Made by a program: the position numbers and the translations under genes | Part shown: one piece after another, positions 18,001 through 26,456 of the stretch | Layout: the number at the start of each line of letters is the position of its first letter | How positions within the stretch are numbered: the first letter of the stretch is position 1 | Origin: Acidobacteriota bacterium | GTDB taxonomy: Bacteria > Acidobacteriota > Polarisedimenticolia > Polarisedimenticolales > Polarisedimenticolaceae | NCBI GenBank assembly: GCA_029861955.1 | Contig: JAOTYK010000002.1 | Location: 186,001 to 250,000 of the forward strand | DNA length: 64,000 nt | Reading direction: 5' to 3' | The notes under the pieces: model-generated | Seen by the model: the letters and a program-made list of their open reading frames with translations, nothing else | Databases searched by the model: none | Told to the model about the DNA's origin: nothing

Positions 18001-21000
18001 CGTGTCCGTGGGAGTCACGAACAGCGACCCGTCATCCGCCGAGGCTCCATCCTCCGTCGAGTACGTCAGGTCCGTCGTGAAGAACGACCCGCCACCGGGG
18101 AGATCGATCGTCTCGCTGTCTCCGGTCCCCGATGAAGTGACCGTGACGGTAACTGAACCGGCGTTGCCGTCGACGACACTGATGGTCAACTGGTCCGACG
18201 GACAATCCGCGTGAGTGGATTGATCGAAGCTGACGACACCCGCCGCCGCCCCTGCACCACAGACACCGATCTGCTCGACCGCGTGATACTGATCGTAGAT
18301 CAGGTTCATGTCGTCGATGATCAACCCGCCACTGGCCGGCGTGGTCGTCGGTGACAGCCCAAAATCCGTGTCGAGGAACTCGAGCGCCCATCGCCACTGA
18401 AGACCAGGAGTGGCCGGACCGGAGACGGTCTGCGGAAATGCGAGACCGTCATAGTTGGATGGCGTGTTGTTGGGGTCCCACGGCGTGCCGCTATCCCAAT
18501 CCTGATCGGGATAGAAACGATAGGCGTTGGACAGGCTGTACGCCGTGTCGACCTCGTTCTCGGCCGGATCCGCGACGCCCTGGTAGTCATCCGAGAGGAA
18601 GTGTCCCCACGCCGATGTCGGGGTATCCGACCCCGGAGACGTCTCCATCTGCGAGCGGTAGAACCACTCGGCCAGCACCCAGCGGTACTGCCACGGCTGC
18701 CCGTTGCCTGCGTTTCCGGTGCTTGTCGGGCCGAAGATTGGCGAATAGAGGATGTCGTCGGTCAGCTCGGTCGCCGATTGAGTAAACGTCCCGCATGTCG
18801 ACGCATCCGCGTTGGACATCCAGGCGACCAATCCGTTCACGTCGCATGTCATTTCCGGGTAGTCGCTCCGCGTCTCGCTCCCGCAGCCGTTCCCGCGTGT
18901 CCACGGCGCCTCGACGGTATTCACGGTGACCGGATTGACGTCATAGCTTTCAACAAGCCGCTCGTGGATCCAACCCTGGTTACCGGTCTCGAAGTTCCAA
19001 CACTGCGATTGTTGGACGATGTTGTCGTCTGCCTGCAGGATCTGCGGCTGTGTCAATACCTGAGGCGTGGTGAAGCCATCGGCGATCGACGTGACGCTGA
19101 CCTCGAAGTTCAGATCCGACAGCCGGTACGCGCCGTTATCGACAGCCGGATCGACGAAGATGTTGAATACCGCCGAAGTGACGCTGCCCTGACTCACCGC
19201 ACCGATGTGAACGGTCGGGTTAAAGACCGTGACGAGCCCGGCCGACGCCGCAGGGCCGGTCAGGTTCAATGTCGCTCGGACGTCCGACAGCGTCGGGGAG
19301 GTCGCCGGATTGAACAGGCCGAACGTATACGCGATGTACTCCCCGGCGTCGATATAGTCGCGGTATTGCTCGCCACCGGATCCGGCCTCGCAGCCCCCCT
19401 CGATCACGAAGCCGCCATCGAGGAACGCCGACCGGCAGTCGACGCTGACGACTCGACTCTGGGGATCGTGGCTGACGTGGGGATCGATGTAGTCGATCGC
19501 GATCGTGCCACCGTCGACGAGATTGATCTCGCCATCGTCATCGAAACCGGATGCCGCGCTTGTTGAAAAACTTGCAGTCCAGAGTTTGCAGGTTCCGCCG
19601 ACGCAGTCGCTACCGACCCAATCGCCAGCCACCGTGTTTTCGATGTCCAGGATCGGTCCCCCATTAGCCGTACTGATTGTCATCGAGGCAGCCAGCGTTC
19701 CTGCGGAGAGCGCCGTTGCATCGGTCACGGTAATGAAGACTTCGTCACCGCAGGCATAGACCGCCTTGTTGAGATTCACGGCGGAATCGACGCTACAGGA
19801 TGCGTATTGCATGCTCGTGAGGCGTGTCTTCCAACCAAAGTTGCCGCCGTCGGAATACTCCCCCACATACCAGAAACGGCAACCGTCGGGGTCGGTCACC
19901 ATCGAACTGTAGTCGCCCCATCGATCGCAAGTTCCGTCACATCCCACCCCGTCCGTGTACTCGCCGCTTCCCGCAACGATCAACGATTCCGCCTGGAGCG
20001 TGTCGGGTGGATCCGAGAACTCGCGGCCAGATGCCCAGATCTCGGTAAAGGTCGTCTGACTGGATCGGGTGTAGGCGATCGCCATGTTGCCACTGCGATC
20101 CACCGCCAGATCGGGGTAATAACGGTAGACGTCTGCCGACCCGAACGCGCCGGACTGTTGCTGCTGGAGTAGGACGGGCCCCGGACCACTGACGTCAACC
20201 TCGATCCAGTCGATACAGGATTCGCTGTTGGCCAGTCCGATGTTGCAGAACACCGAGCGACTGGCCCACAAGGAATCGCCGCGGACTTCGGCGCCCGACC
20301 AGTCGGCGGCTCCGGTGTCGTTGAGATTGCCCGTGGCTCCGTTCATTTCGGGTGCGTTGGGTGGGGCCCCTCCAAACGCCGTTGCGAAGGACCCATAGAT
20401 CGCCGGTGCCTGGCCGAACGGATTGCTCCACTCCCAGATCCGATTGGTACCGGTCGAGTTGGAGATGAAGTACTGCGGTGTTCCGGGCATCGGCCACTGC
20501 CCGGTGCGATATCCGTTCAGCTGGGCAGGAAACGCGGTGACGAAGGGACTTGACGCGAGTGACGCCTCCGCGACGGTCAGGCTCGTCGGCGGAGTGATCG
20601 CGTAGACCTCGGTCTTGTCGAGAGCCCAGACGCGTATCTCCGCGAACGACGTGGACCCATCCAGGAAATTGTTGGCGGTGATGTAGATGCCGTCGAGACC
20701 GATGGCCATCTTCGGGTAGTCCAGGTATTGACCGGGCGTCGCCGTGTCGGATCTGAACGAGAAGACGTTCCATGCTGCGGATGGATCGGCTGTGCGCGAT
20801 CCTGCGACGCAGAGATACGAGTTCCCGTTCATGGAGTTGATCGTCTCGGTGATCATCACCCAACGCTCGTTCTCCTCGTCGTAGTCAACATAGGGATCGA
20901 ACGACCCGTTACAGTTCGGTACCGACTGGAAGAGCGTATTGAAGTTGATCTCCGCTGCCGCCGGCACCGGTGGGTCCTGCGTGATGTCCCACACACGGAA

Positions 21001-21813
21001 TCGTGAGTTCACGGCCTCGAGGAGAAAGTTGGAGCTGACGGCGATCACGGGGTCCGGGGGCCCACTGTTCGTGATGCTCTCCAGTCCGTCGAGATTGTCG
21101 CTGAAGCCCGGAGTCCGGCTGCTCTCGTCCTCCGCCTGTTGGGCACCTTCCGTCTCCGGGCCACTCTGAGCGAGTTCCTTCAACAGTCGGTACTCGTCCC
21201 AGGTAAGACCCGAGCGGTGGTACGACTTGGACGGCCCCTTCTGCTTGGGGCTCTCGGCCTTGATCGGCGCGTGACGCAGATCGATCACGGCGCTGTCGGT
21301 CGGCGGACGATGGACGATGTAAGAGAACTCGTGATCGCTATCCACGAAGGACGTGTGGTTGCCGACCGCGTGATCGAGCAAGGTGCCGGCGGGTGAACGA
21401 CCCAGTCGGCTCTGCCCCTGCCGGGTCTCCGCCAACCAACGCTCGTACGCCGCCTTCTGCTCGACCGTTTGAGGTTTGTAACCGGGCACCCAGCGTCGAC
21501 TTGCGATCGCGCCTGGATTCACCGGCCCCTCCGGTGAGATCGACCGACCGGCATCCGCACCCGGATCGCGACGCTGAGCGGGCTGGAGCCTCAGGTTTCT
21601 CCGCCACGCTCCCGTACGGGATCTTTCCAGCGTCGGGAAACGGGTCCATTCGATTCGATCCCCGTCGACACCTGGCAGCCGGCACTGAGAGTCGTTGGCA
21701 TTCCCCGGTGCGGCCTCGCGAAACTCCTGAGGCGACTGGCGCTCGTCCGCAGGTGTACCCGTGGAGGGAACAGCCAACAGGAGGAGGAGGACGCAGATTG
21801 CCCGACGGTACAC
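15076..21813 (-). CDS. Giant multidomain secreted protein (2245 residues)
   Basis: A 2245-residue exported protein starting at GTG 21813, with GGGAG as ribosome site and a signal peptide at about residues 1-22. After a Pro/Arg-rich leader (about 25-230), residues about 240-690 look like a beta-propeller or sialidase-like region (DPYVDYDEENERWVMI, YLDYPKMAIGLDGIYIT). Then come several all-beta modules with a recurring plan: a Cys-Gly/Asp entry, a V-D-C strand, and a D-x-x-E motif before N-rich strands. Two lectin/jelly-roll-like segments follow (CWNFETGNQGW; WSHEVGPGDDNG). The chain ends in two fibronectin-like repeats. No catalytic motif is evident. Surface adhesion or a structural role is a guess. 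Confidence 0.7.
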   Translation of the reverse strand: MYRRAICVLLLLLAVPSTGTPADERQSPQEFREAAPGNANDSQCRLPGVDGDRIEWTRFPTLERSRTGAWRRNLRLQPAQRRDPGADAGRSISPEGPVNPGAIASRRWVPGYKPQTVEQKAAYERWLAETRQGQSRLGRSPAGTLLDHAVGNHTSFVDSDHEFSYIVHRPPTDSAVIDLRHAPIKAESPKQKGPSKSYHRSGLTWDEYRLLKELAQSGPETEGAQQAEDESSRTPGFSDNLDGLESITNSGPPDPVIAVSSNFLLEAVNSRFRVWDITQDPPVPAAAEINFNTLFQSVPNCNGSFDPYVDYDEENERWVMITETINSMNGNSYLCVAGSRTADPSAAWNVFSFRSDTATPGQYLDYPKMAIGLDGIYITANNFLDGSTSFAEIRVWALDKTEVYAITPPTSLTVAEASLASSPFVTAFPAQLNGYRTGQWPMPGTPQYFISNSTGTNRIWEWSNPFGQAPAIYGSFATAFGGAPPNAPEMNGATGNLNDTGAADWSGAEVRGDSLWASRSVFCNIGLANSESCIDWIEVDVSGPGPVLLQQQQSGAFGSADVYRYYPDLAVDRSGNMAIAYTRSSQTTFTEIWASGREFSDPPDTLQAESLIVAGSGEYTDGVGCDGTCDRWGDYSSMVTDPDGCRFWYVGEYSDGGNFGWKTRLTSMQYASCSVDSAVNLNKAVYACGDEVFITVTDATALSAGTLAASMTISTANGGPILDIENTVAGDWVGSDCVGGTCKLWTASFSTSAASGFDDDGEINLVDGGTIAIDYIDPHVSHDPQSRVVSVDCRSAFLDGGFVIEGGCEAGSGGEQYRDYIDAGEYIAYTFGLFNPATSPTLSDVRATLNLTGPAASAGLVTVFNPTVHIGAVSQGSVTSAVFNIFVDPAVDNGAYRLSDLNFEVSVTSIADGFTTPQVLTQPQILQADDNIVQQSQCWNFETGNQGWIHERLVESYDVNPVTVNTVEAPWTRGNGCGSETRSDYPEMTCDVNGLVAWMSNADASTCGTFTQSATELTDDILYSPIFGPTSTGNAGNGQPWQYRWVLAEWFYRSQMETSPGSDTPTSAWGHFLSDDYQGVADPAENEVDTAYSLSNAYRFYPDQDWDSGTPWDPNNTPSNYDGLAFPQTVSGPATPGLQWRWALEFLDTDFGLSPTTTPASGGLIIDDMNLIYDQYHAVEQIGVCGAGAAAGVVSFDQSTHADCPSDQLTISVVDGNAGSVTVTVTSSGTGDSETIDLPGGGSFFTTDLTYSTEDGASADDGSLFVTPTDTITVSYDDVDPMATSTDEVQIACLEGDVRVNGLVSLTDNGDGDDYADTNEVASISIQLRNDSGRDLTNVVARIATDDPDIDCIVKDVASFGAISAGGVAVNDMTFDPFRFKVADAAECAGSPPVPPTVTFNVYIVADNFDGASTPQTLTLSLDLDDLAGTVTAVENFDAQPATWSHEVGPGDDNGVTDGATVPSLSCAPYVDDWFWRATGGNLNGGFFLWEDEGDNFPNGSYRDLNDAVLLSPAYKIGSTSTILSFDHEYKFADSGPAPTGLRADGVRVDYSRNGGTWQKLTTLPYDGPLIWNTYCNPLCNGSELGPESCFSENPGNGEQIFNKLDNVTQNWIRVNGGLTGLAEDDTIQFRWRFGSMNSVAGFPDLLFTDGGYGLDNVVVTNVRAQACDTNINPDTGCGVAFDSAGNLFERCGDGDLVVEPTENWEIDVTLKNVGQTDATGTTADLTINGGSGVMATVFGNPAAFGTLAGDGGTATSSFQFTVDSGAVCVDTLLFDITNIQDDMGSHDDALGVFDVQIGQISSQEFSGQDTDPLVAESALQSSTLSPPLSFSVPVSGAILSYDYLYSNPTPTVTSTQLFSPINTPQDGFAVSPLSPSLTFAAGAAISAELEWDSLTYTGGSGNVTICTQIDLVTPNATVIPIKAFDAVDTEPYDVLDIYNGADGGPGSYQIRITERQGAGCTGTGTLETTRLSVVGTTGSATWTSNAQVSLFDGGTSTIVKPFGVVDGGTHDVSAIYDAGGPGTYTIRVEENGGGGMAELTNGLLILDAVECDLGCNCADPNDPQDLTLGKMGTDLLLNIAVTGTPGGSLNVYRATQPNPSTWGAPIATGITDQDAGTPGVQWTDSGAAAPGIDYFYRVTETACGGESSLCPDGGAKDPENLRAGKSASNLTLSFDKTGTSGATYNVYRATQPDSASWGAPIQTGVTDEDLQTPGIQWTDNGAAAPGVDYYYRITETACGSESPL
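15079..15642 (-). repeat. Two tandem fibronectin-like repeats encoded at the end of the giant protein
   Basis: Two adjacent units of 93 residues (15642-15364) and 95 residues (15363-15079) share a common frame. Each begins at a Cys and contains NVYRATQP, WGAP-I-x-TG-T-D, TPG-QWTD-GAAAPG and TETACG-ES. They look like a recent internal duplication of a fibronectin type III-like domain. The last unit runs to the stop codon, so there is no extra C-terminal sorting domain. Confidence 0.8.
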
Positions 21814-21888
21814 GGAGGTCTCCCTGGAAAGGACCCAGATAGGAAGGTACTCGCACCCCGCGGGGTCGGCAGCGGGAATCTGTCCCGG

Positions 21889-21996
21889 TCAGGGAACCCA
21901 GGCGTAGCCGATCTTGGCGAAAAACGTGCGATCGGTCTGAATCAGCTCCCTGGGGTCCAGCGGGTCGGTGTCGTTTTCGCGGACGATGCAGATTTT
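21889..21996 (-). pseudogene. Remnant C-terminus of an outer-membrane receptor
   Basis: A 35-codon open stretch bounded upstream by an in-frame TAA (21999-21997) encodes a peptide ending DRTFFAKIGYAWVP and then a TGA. The arrangement (acidic loop, L-I-Q-T-D-R-T, final amphipathic strand ending in aromatics) is what one sees at the last beta strand of TonB-dependent receptors. No start codon or ribosome site is present. I read it as the tail of a deleted receptor gene. The fragment is short, so chance resemblance is possible. Confidence 0.4.
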
Positions 21997-22100
21997 TTAG
22001 CACAGTGGTCAGATTTTCTTCCGGGCGCCTCATGGCGGTTGCGCCCCGCGATCCGAGCGGTACCCTCCTCTTAGTGGTTCAGCCCCAACTGGAGATCGCC

Positions 22101-22685
22101 ATGTCCCAACTGTCAAAGTCCCTGTTCCTCGTCCTCGCCGCGGTCGTCGCCCTCGTCTCCTGGAGCGCGTGCTCCCACGGCACCGTTTCCGGCAGCAGCC
22201 GGATCACCGTGTTGCTCACCGATGCACCCATCGACTTCACCGGCGTGAGCGCGGTCAACGTCACAATCGACGGCGTCACGATCAAACCTGCCGGAGACGA
22301 AGAGGGCGAAGACGGGGAGAAGATGCGATTGCTGACCGACGGCCCGCTGGTCGTCAACCTGCTGGACTACCAGAACGGTGCGACCGTGATGGTTGCCGAG
22401 GGTGAGTTGGACGACGGAGACTACGCGAAAATCCGTCTCCACATTCTCGAGGCGGAGCTGGTCCGCGACGACGACGGCGATCCCGACACTCCGGAAATCG
22501 TCGAACCGATTTTCGCTCCCTCACGAAAGATCGATGTCAACGTCCCGTTCAGTCTGAGAAACGGCGAAGACTTTCAGGTCACGCTGGACTTCGATGCCGA
22601 ACTATCGGTCCAGGTGAACGAAACCGGGGGGCAGCACCCGTACATCCTTCACCCCGTGATTCATGTCGTGGGCATGGACGGATAG
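22101..22685 (+). CDS. DUF4382 lipoprotein
   Basis: A 194-residue protein with a signal segment (about 6-24) ending in a Cys (SWSAC) compatible with lipidation. DUF4382 features follow directly: ITVLLTDAPIDF, VNVTIDGVTIKP, LVVNLLDYQNGA and a C-terminal HPVIHV strand. The family is a calcium-site-like beta-sandwich of unknown role on bacterial surfaces. I chose ATG 22101 because GGAG sits 6 bases upstream; an in-frame GTG at 22005 would add 32 residues and bury the signal peptide. An acidic loop (DEEGEDGEK) may bind cations. Confidence 0.8.
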   Translation: MSQLSKSLFLVLAAVVALVSWSACSHGTVSGSSRITVLLTDAPIDFTGVSAVNVTIDGVTIKPAGDEEGEDGEKMRLLTDGPLVVNLLDYQNGATVMVAEGELDDGDYAKIRLHILEAELVRDDDGDPDTPEIVEPIFAPSRKIDVNVPFSLRNGEDFQVTLDFDAELSVQVNETGGQHPYILHPVIHVVGMDG

Positions 22686-22766
22686 GATGCGATTGGGACC
22701 CATCTTGTCCTTTTTCCCGGAGGGCGCCAACGGACTGTCGTTGACCCCTTCGCCGTCCGCCTCCGA

Positions 22767-22775
22767 TGCTACGAT
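22767..22775 (+). promoter_or_regulatory. Extended -10 element for a possibly leaderless ntrC-type transcript
   Basis: TG-C-TACGAT at 22767-22775 resembles an extended -10. Transcription would start about 7 bases downstream, at or next to the ATG (22782). No ribosome-binding sequence lies before that ATG, which fits a leaderless message. A TTGACC lies at 22741 but is too far away for a normal -35. Confidence 0.35.
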
Positions 22776-22781
22776 CTGTCT

Positions 22782-24206
22782 ATGGTTCCAACCTCGTCGA
22801 CCGCCGACCTGACACCTGATCGCGAGCCCCAGTCCGGGGAGCGGGTCCTGCTGGTCGAAGACGAGAAACTGATCCGTTGGTCGATCCGAACCCATCTCGA
22901 AGAGCACGGGTTCGTCGTCGCCGAAGCGGAGGACGGGGCCAAAGCGAACAAGCTCCTGCGGCAGGATGAATTTGACCTGCTGGTCCTCGATCATCGTCTC
23001 CCGGACACCACCGGTCTCGACATTCTTCGGGACGTTCGTGCGCAATCGAACGAGGTGGCGGTGATCATGATGACCGCTTTCGGCTCGGTCGAGAAGGCCG
23101 TCGAGGCCATCAAGCTAGGCGCGTACGAGTACCTGACCAAGCCTGTGAATCTCGAGCATCTCCTGGCCGTTGCCCACAAGGCGCTGGAGACGACACGACT
23201 GAAGCGACAGCTTCGGCGTTTGCAATCCGAGCGCCGCGAAACCCATGCCTCGCATCGACTGATCGGAACCAGCCCCGCCATGCGCCAGGTTCTGGAGCGG
23301 GTCGACCGTGTCAGCGGCAGCCGCGCGTCGATAATCCTACTCCAGGGCGAGAGCGGTACGGGAAAGAACGTCGTCGCACGAGCCATCCATTACGGCAGCC
23401 CGAGGGTCGATGCGCCCTTCGTCAACATCACGTGTTCGGCGTTGACCGCGTCGCTACTCGAGAGCGAGCTGTTCGGCCACGAGAAGGGCGCATTCACGGA
23501 CGCGAAGGAACGAAAGCAGGGGCTCCTCGAGGTTGCGGACGGCGGCACGGTGTTCCTCGACGAGATCGGTGAGATGCCGCCTGCGCTGCAGGCCAAACTA
23601 CTGCGCTTCCTGGAAGACCGAACGTTCAAACGCGTGGGCGGCACGCGAGACATCGAGGTGGACGTTCGAATCATCGCGGCCACCAATCGCAACCTGACCG
23701 AGGCCGTTAAGAACGGCGAGTTTCGGGAAGACCTGTTCTATCGCCTGAATGTGATCCCGATCGGCATCCCCGCGCTTCGGGAACGACGGGAAGATATCTC
23801 CCTACTGACTCAGCATTTCATCGATGGGTTCAACGAGGAGTTGCGAACGAACTGCAAGGGAATCCGGAAGGATGCCCTCGACCGGATGATGGCCCACGAA
23901 TGGCCGGGCAACGTACGAGAACTGCGAAACGTCATCGAGCGCATCTTGATTCTCGAGGACAAGGAGTGGATCACGTTGGCCGACTTGCCGGCGGAGGTCC
24001 GGGGGGATATCGAGTCCCACCAGTCCCCGTCGACGGATGATCCAACGCTTCCGGTCGGGAAGATGACTCTCGAGCAGATCGAATGCTCGGCGATCCGTGA
24101 GGCGCTACGACGATGCGACCACAATCAGGTCCAGGCCGCGCGGCTCCTCGGTCTGTCTCGAGATACGCTTCGCTATCGGATCAAGAAATTCAAGATCGAT
24201 AACTAG
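22782..24206 (+). CDS. Sigma-54-dependent response regulator, NtrC family
   Basis: A 474-residue regulator with three domains. The receiver domain (about 20-135) has phospho-acceptor D70 in LLVLDHRLPD. The AAA+ domain (about 160-400) has Walker A GESGTGKN from 189 and the sigma-54 contact loop written GAFTDA (236-241) instead of GAFTGA. The C-terminal Fis-type helix-turn-helix is VQAARLLGLSRDTLRYRIKK. It activates sigma-54 promoters after phosphorylation. The likely partner kinase is the PAS histidine kinase at 24875-26284. Its stop overlaps the end of the convergent Rrf2 gene by four bases (CTAG). Confidence 0.93.
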   Translation: MVPTSSTADLTPDREPQSGERVLLVEDEKLIRWSIRTHLEEHGFVVAEAEDGAKANKLLRQDEFDLLVLDHRLPDTTGLDILRDVRAQSNEVAVIMMTAFGSVEKAVEAIKLGAYEYLTKPVNLEHLLAVAHKALETTRLKRQLRRLQSERRETHASHRLIGTSPAMRQVLERVDRVSGSRASIILLQGESGTGKNVVARAIHYGSPRVDAPFVNITCSALTASLLESELFGHEKGAFTDAKERKQGLLEVADGGTVFLDEIGEMPPALQAKLLRFLEDRTFKRVGGTRDIEVDVRIIAATNRNLTEAVKNGEFREDLFYRLNVIPIGIPALRERREDISLLTQHFIDGFNEELRTNCKGIRKDALDRMMAHEWPGNVRELRNVIERILILEDKEWITLADLPAEVRGDIESHQSPSTDDPTLPVGKMTLEQIECSAIREALRRCDHNQVQAARLLGLSRDTLRYRIKKFKIDN

Positions 24207-24685
24207 ACGGCCTTCGACAGCGGTGTGGACTCGTGAGTTTGCACCATCGGAAGATAGGCAATGCGTCCGTTCTTTCGTGGCGCAGATACGAGTACCTCAA
24301 GAGAGTACTGACTCAGCGTGTCGCGCAGAGCTCGTTCGACCTCCGGCCAGACCAGGGAGGCCGGGCATGCGGAGATCCACTCGACCGGCGCATCGTCGGT
24401 GCGTCCCGGCGAGACTCGAATCGGACCGTCGATCGCCTCCACCAGCTCCAGGAGACTGATCTGTGTCGCCGGCCGTGACAGGCAGAACCCGCCATGGAGA
24501 CCGCGGGCGGAACGGAGCAATCCGTAGCGCACCAGTCGCCGAAGGACCTTGGCCATGAAGTTGGTGGGGATCCCCTCCGCCTCGGCGATCTCGACACGGC
24601 GGACACTCTTGCCGTCGGGCAGAGAGGCGATATGCAGCATGGCGCGAATCCCGTAATCCGTAGCAGTGGACACCCTCAAACTCAT
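24203..24685 (-). CDS. Rrf2-family transcriptional regulator
   Basis: A 160-residue winged-helix regulator. The Rrf2 signature is clear: STATDYGIRAMLHIA, IAEAEGIPTNFMAKVLRRLVRYGLL, SARGLHGGFCLSRPATQISLLELVEAIDGP. Rrf2 members such as IscR and NsrR sense Fe-S or NO with three clustered cysteines. Here only one Cys (ISACPASLVW) lies in that region and another is in GGFC, so a standard three-Cys cluster is not possible. AAGGAGG sits before the ATG. It lies between the NtrC-type regulator and the kinase, close to the cbb3 operon, so a respiratory or redox target is plausible but unproven. Confidence 0.88.
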   Translation of the reverse strand: MSLRVSTATDYGIRAMLHIASLPDGKSVRRVEIAEAEGIPTNFMAKVLRRLVRYGLLRSARGLHGGFCLSRPATQISLLELVEAIDGPIRVSPGRTDDAPVEWISACPASLVWPEVERALRDTLSQYSLEVLVSAPRKNGRIAYLPMVQTHESTPLSKAV

Positions 24686-24874
24686 GACGATTCCTCCTTG
24701 AATGGACCCTTCTGGAGTGCACGAGTCGTGCCAAGAGCGGGCCGCCGCTTCAAAGGAGTTTTGGACTCTCCTGGGCTTTAGGGCTTGTGGCGCAGGGGCA
24801 TATCACCCAACCCGGCGGTGGCCTGGGGGTTTTGACCCAGGGGGGAAAAATAGAAAAGGGCCGTGCCCAGCGCG

Positions 24875-26284
24875 TTAGGTGGCGAAGGGAAGATGCAGGA
24901 CGAAGACCGCGCCGCCGTCCGGATGGGTCTCAAGATCGATCTCACCGTCGTTCGCACGGATGACCTGACGTGCGATGGCGAGACCCAGCCCGGTGCCATT
25001 GGGCCGATTGCTGAAGAACGGTTCAAAGACACGCTCACGGATGGCGTCGGGGATTCCGGGTCCGTTGTCGCGGATGCGGATCATGAACCGGTCATCGGCG
25101 CCGGACCCGTCGATCCGGATCCGACCCGCGCCGTTCATGGCCTCTGCCGAATTGAGGACGATATTGGTTAGCGACTCGATGACCCGATCGGGGTCGCACC
25201 AGAGCTCTGCGTCTTCAGTCTTGAAGACGACATCGACCTTTTGTAGCAGAGGATCGGCATTCAACAGGGTCAGGGTGTTCTCGATCAGAAATTCGGCCGA
25301 GACTCGTCGGCGACTGGGTGGGGTGGGTCGCGCGTACCGGAGTAACTCCTCGACCTTGACGTCCAGCAGTCCGATGCGCTCCAGAATCGACCCGATCACC
25401 TCGCGATCGGGGCTGGAATCCGGTAATCGATTGCCGATGATCTGAAGGGCACCGGCCATGCCCGCCAGCGGATTGCGAACCTCGTGGGCGACCACCGCCG
25501 CCATCTGGCCCAGTTGGGTCAATGCCTGACGCTCTCGGATCTCGGTTTCCGCCTTTTTCTGATCGGTGATGTCGTAGCGTATCGCGAGGTAGCGCTCCGG
25601 CTTGCCTCGCTCGTCGACGTAGGGGATGATCGTGGTCTCGACCCAGTAGTATCCGCTCTGCTTGCGCCGGTTTCTAATCTCCCCTCGCCACACCTGACCG
25701 GCGGAGATCGTCGTCCACATCTCGCGAAAGAACGCCTGAGGGTGGTATCCCGAGTTGACGACCCGATGATCGCGGCCGATCAATTCATCCGCCTCGTACC
25801 CGCTGATTTCGCAGAACCGCCGATTGACGTAGTGGATGACCCCACGCTGATCGGTCTCGGCGATGATGGCCGTCTGATCCAGCGCGTAGTGCAGATCCTC
25901 CAGCTTTCCAGCCGATCGACGCGACGAAGCCGCCGGCGAGGCGTCGATGCCGACATCGACACCGGTACTCAGGCTGCCGACGACCGTCCCGTCGGCGGCC
26001 CGTAAGAGCATGTTCTGCCAGGAAACCTGACGCTTGTGGCCTGCGGCGTCGATAATCTGATTCTCGAAATGGGTGATGACCGTCTGCCCCGCGAGGAGCG
26101 AGGCATGGACCTCCCGAACCTCTTCGCGGACGTCCGCCGGAATGTAGGCATCGAACCAGTTGGTTCCGACGATCTCGTCGGCCGGTCGTCCGAGGAGGGC
26201 GGCCCCCGCCCCATTGATGCGTGTGACATCGCCCCTGGAGTCCAGGGCGACGACGGCGCACTTCATCGACTCCAGTGGGTTCAC
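24875..26284 (-). CDS. PAS-PAS sensor histidine kinase (NtrB-like)
   Basis: A 469-residue kinase with two PAS domains (about 5-110 and 130-250). The HisKA domain has H266 in VVAHEVRNPLAGM. The HATPase domain has an N box (NIVLNSAEAM), G1 (DNGPGIP) and G2 (GTGLGLAI). There is no membrane segment, so it is a soluble sensor. I placed the start at GTG 26284 because AGGAGAG lies just upstream; in-frame extension to 26413 would run through low-complexity sequence. It is divergent from the cbb3 operon (172-bp gap). It is the likely kinase for the NtrC-type regulator nearby. The PAS ligand cannot be told from sequence. Confidence 0.88.
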   Translation of the reverse strand: MNPLESMKCAVVALDSRGDVTRINGAGAALLGRPADEIVGTNWFDAYIPADVREEVREVHASLLAGQTVITHFENQIIDAAGHKRQVSWQNMLLRAADGTVVGSLSTGVDVGIDASPAASSRRSAGKLEDLHYALDQTAIIAETDQRGVIHYVNRRFCEISGYEADELIGRDHRVVNSGYHPQAFFREMWTTISAGQVWRGEIRNRRKQSGYYWVETTIIPYVDERGKPERYLAIRYDITDQKKAETEIRERQALTQLGQMAAVVAHEVRNPLAGMAGALQIIGNRLPDSSPDREVIGSILERIGLLDVKVEELLRYARPTPPSRRRVSAEFLIENTLTLLNADPLLQKVDVVFKTEDAELWCDPDRVIESLTNIVLNSAEAMNGAGRIRIDGSGADDRFMIRIRDNGPGIPDAIRERVFEPFFSNRPNGTGLGLAIARQVIRANDGEIDLETHPDGGAVFVLHLPFAT

Positions 26285-26456
26285 GGCGAGCTCTCTCCTG
26301 GCGCCGAGATTAGCATCTGAGTTCCCCCGGTGCCGACGCAGCGAGATTGCGATCCAGTTTGGAGACAAATGCGGTCTATTATGCGGTGGCGTTCGAGGGC
26401 GAATCCAGGCCAAATTCCGAACGCAGCCGTCCAGGAGATGGCCGGAGGGACCGTGG

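Noticed and set aside
21338-22033. 231-residue minus-strand frame overlapping the start of the giant protein
   Set aside because: Arg/Pro-rich composition typical of an alternative frame; no ribosome site or family features.
24822-24841. Hairpin CCTGGG/CCCAGG between the Rrf2 and kinase genes as a terminator for the kinase
   Set aside because: The T-rich run lies before, not after, the hairpin in the direction of kinase transcription, so it is not a normal terminator.
26285-26456. FNR-type TTGAT-N4-ATCAA site before the cbb3 operon
   Set aside because: No such palindrome is present in the 172-bp gap; only a TATTAT with no matching -35.
26160-26456. N-terminal extension of the CcoNO protein
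   Set aside because: The extension overlaps the divergent kinase gene, is rich in Pro/Arg and lacks a ribosome site, while ATG 26457 has GGAGGG.
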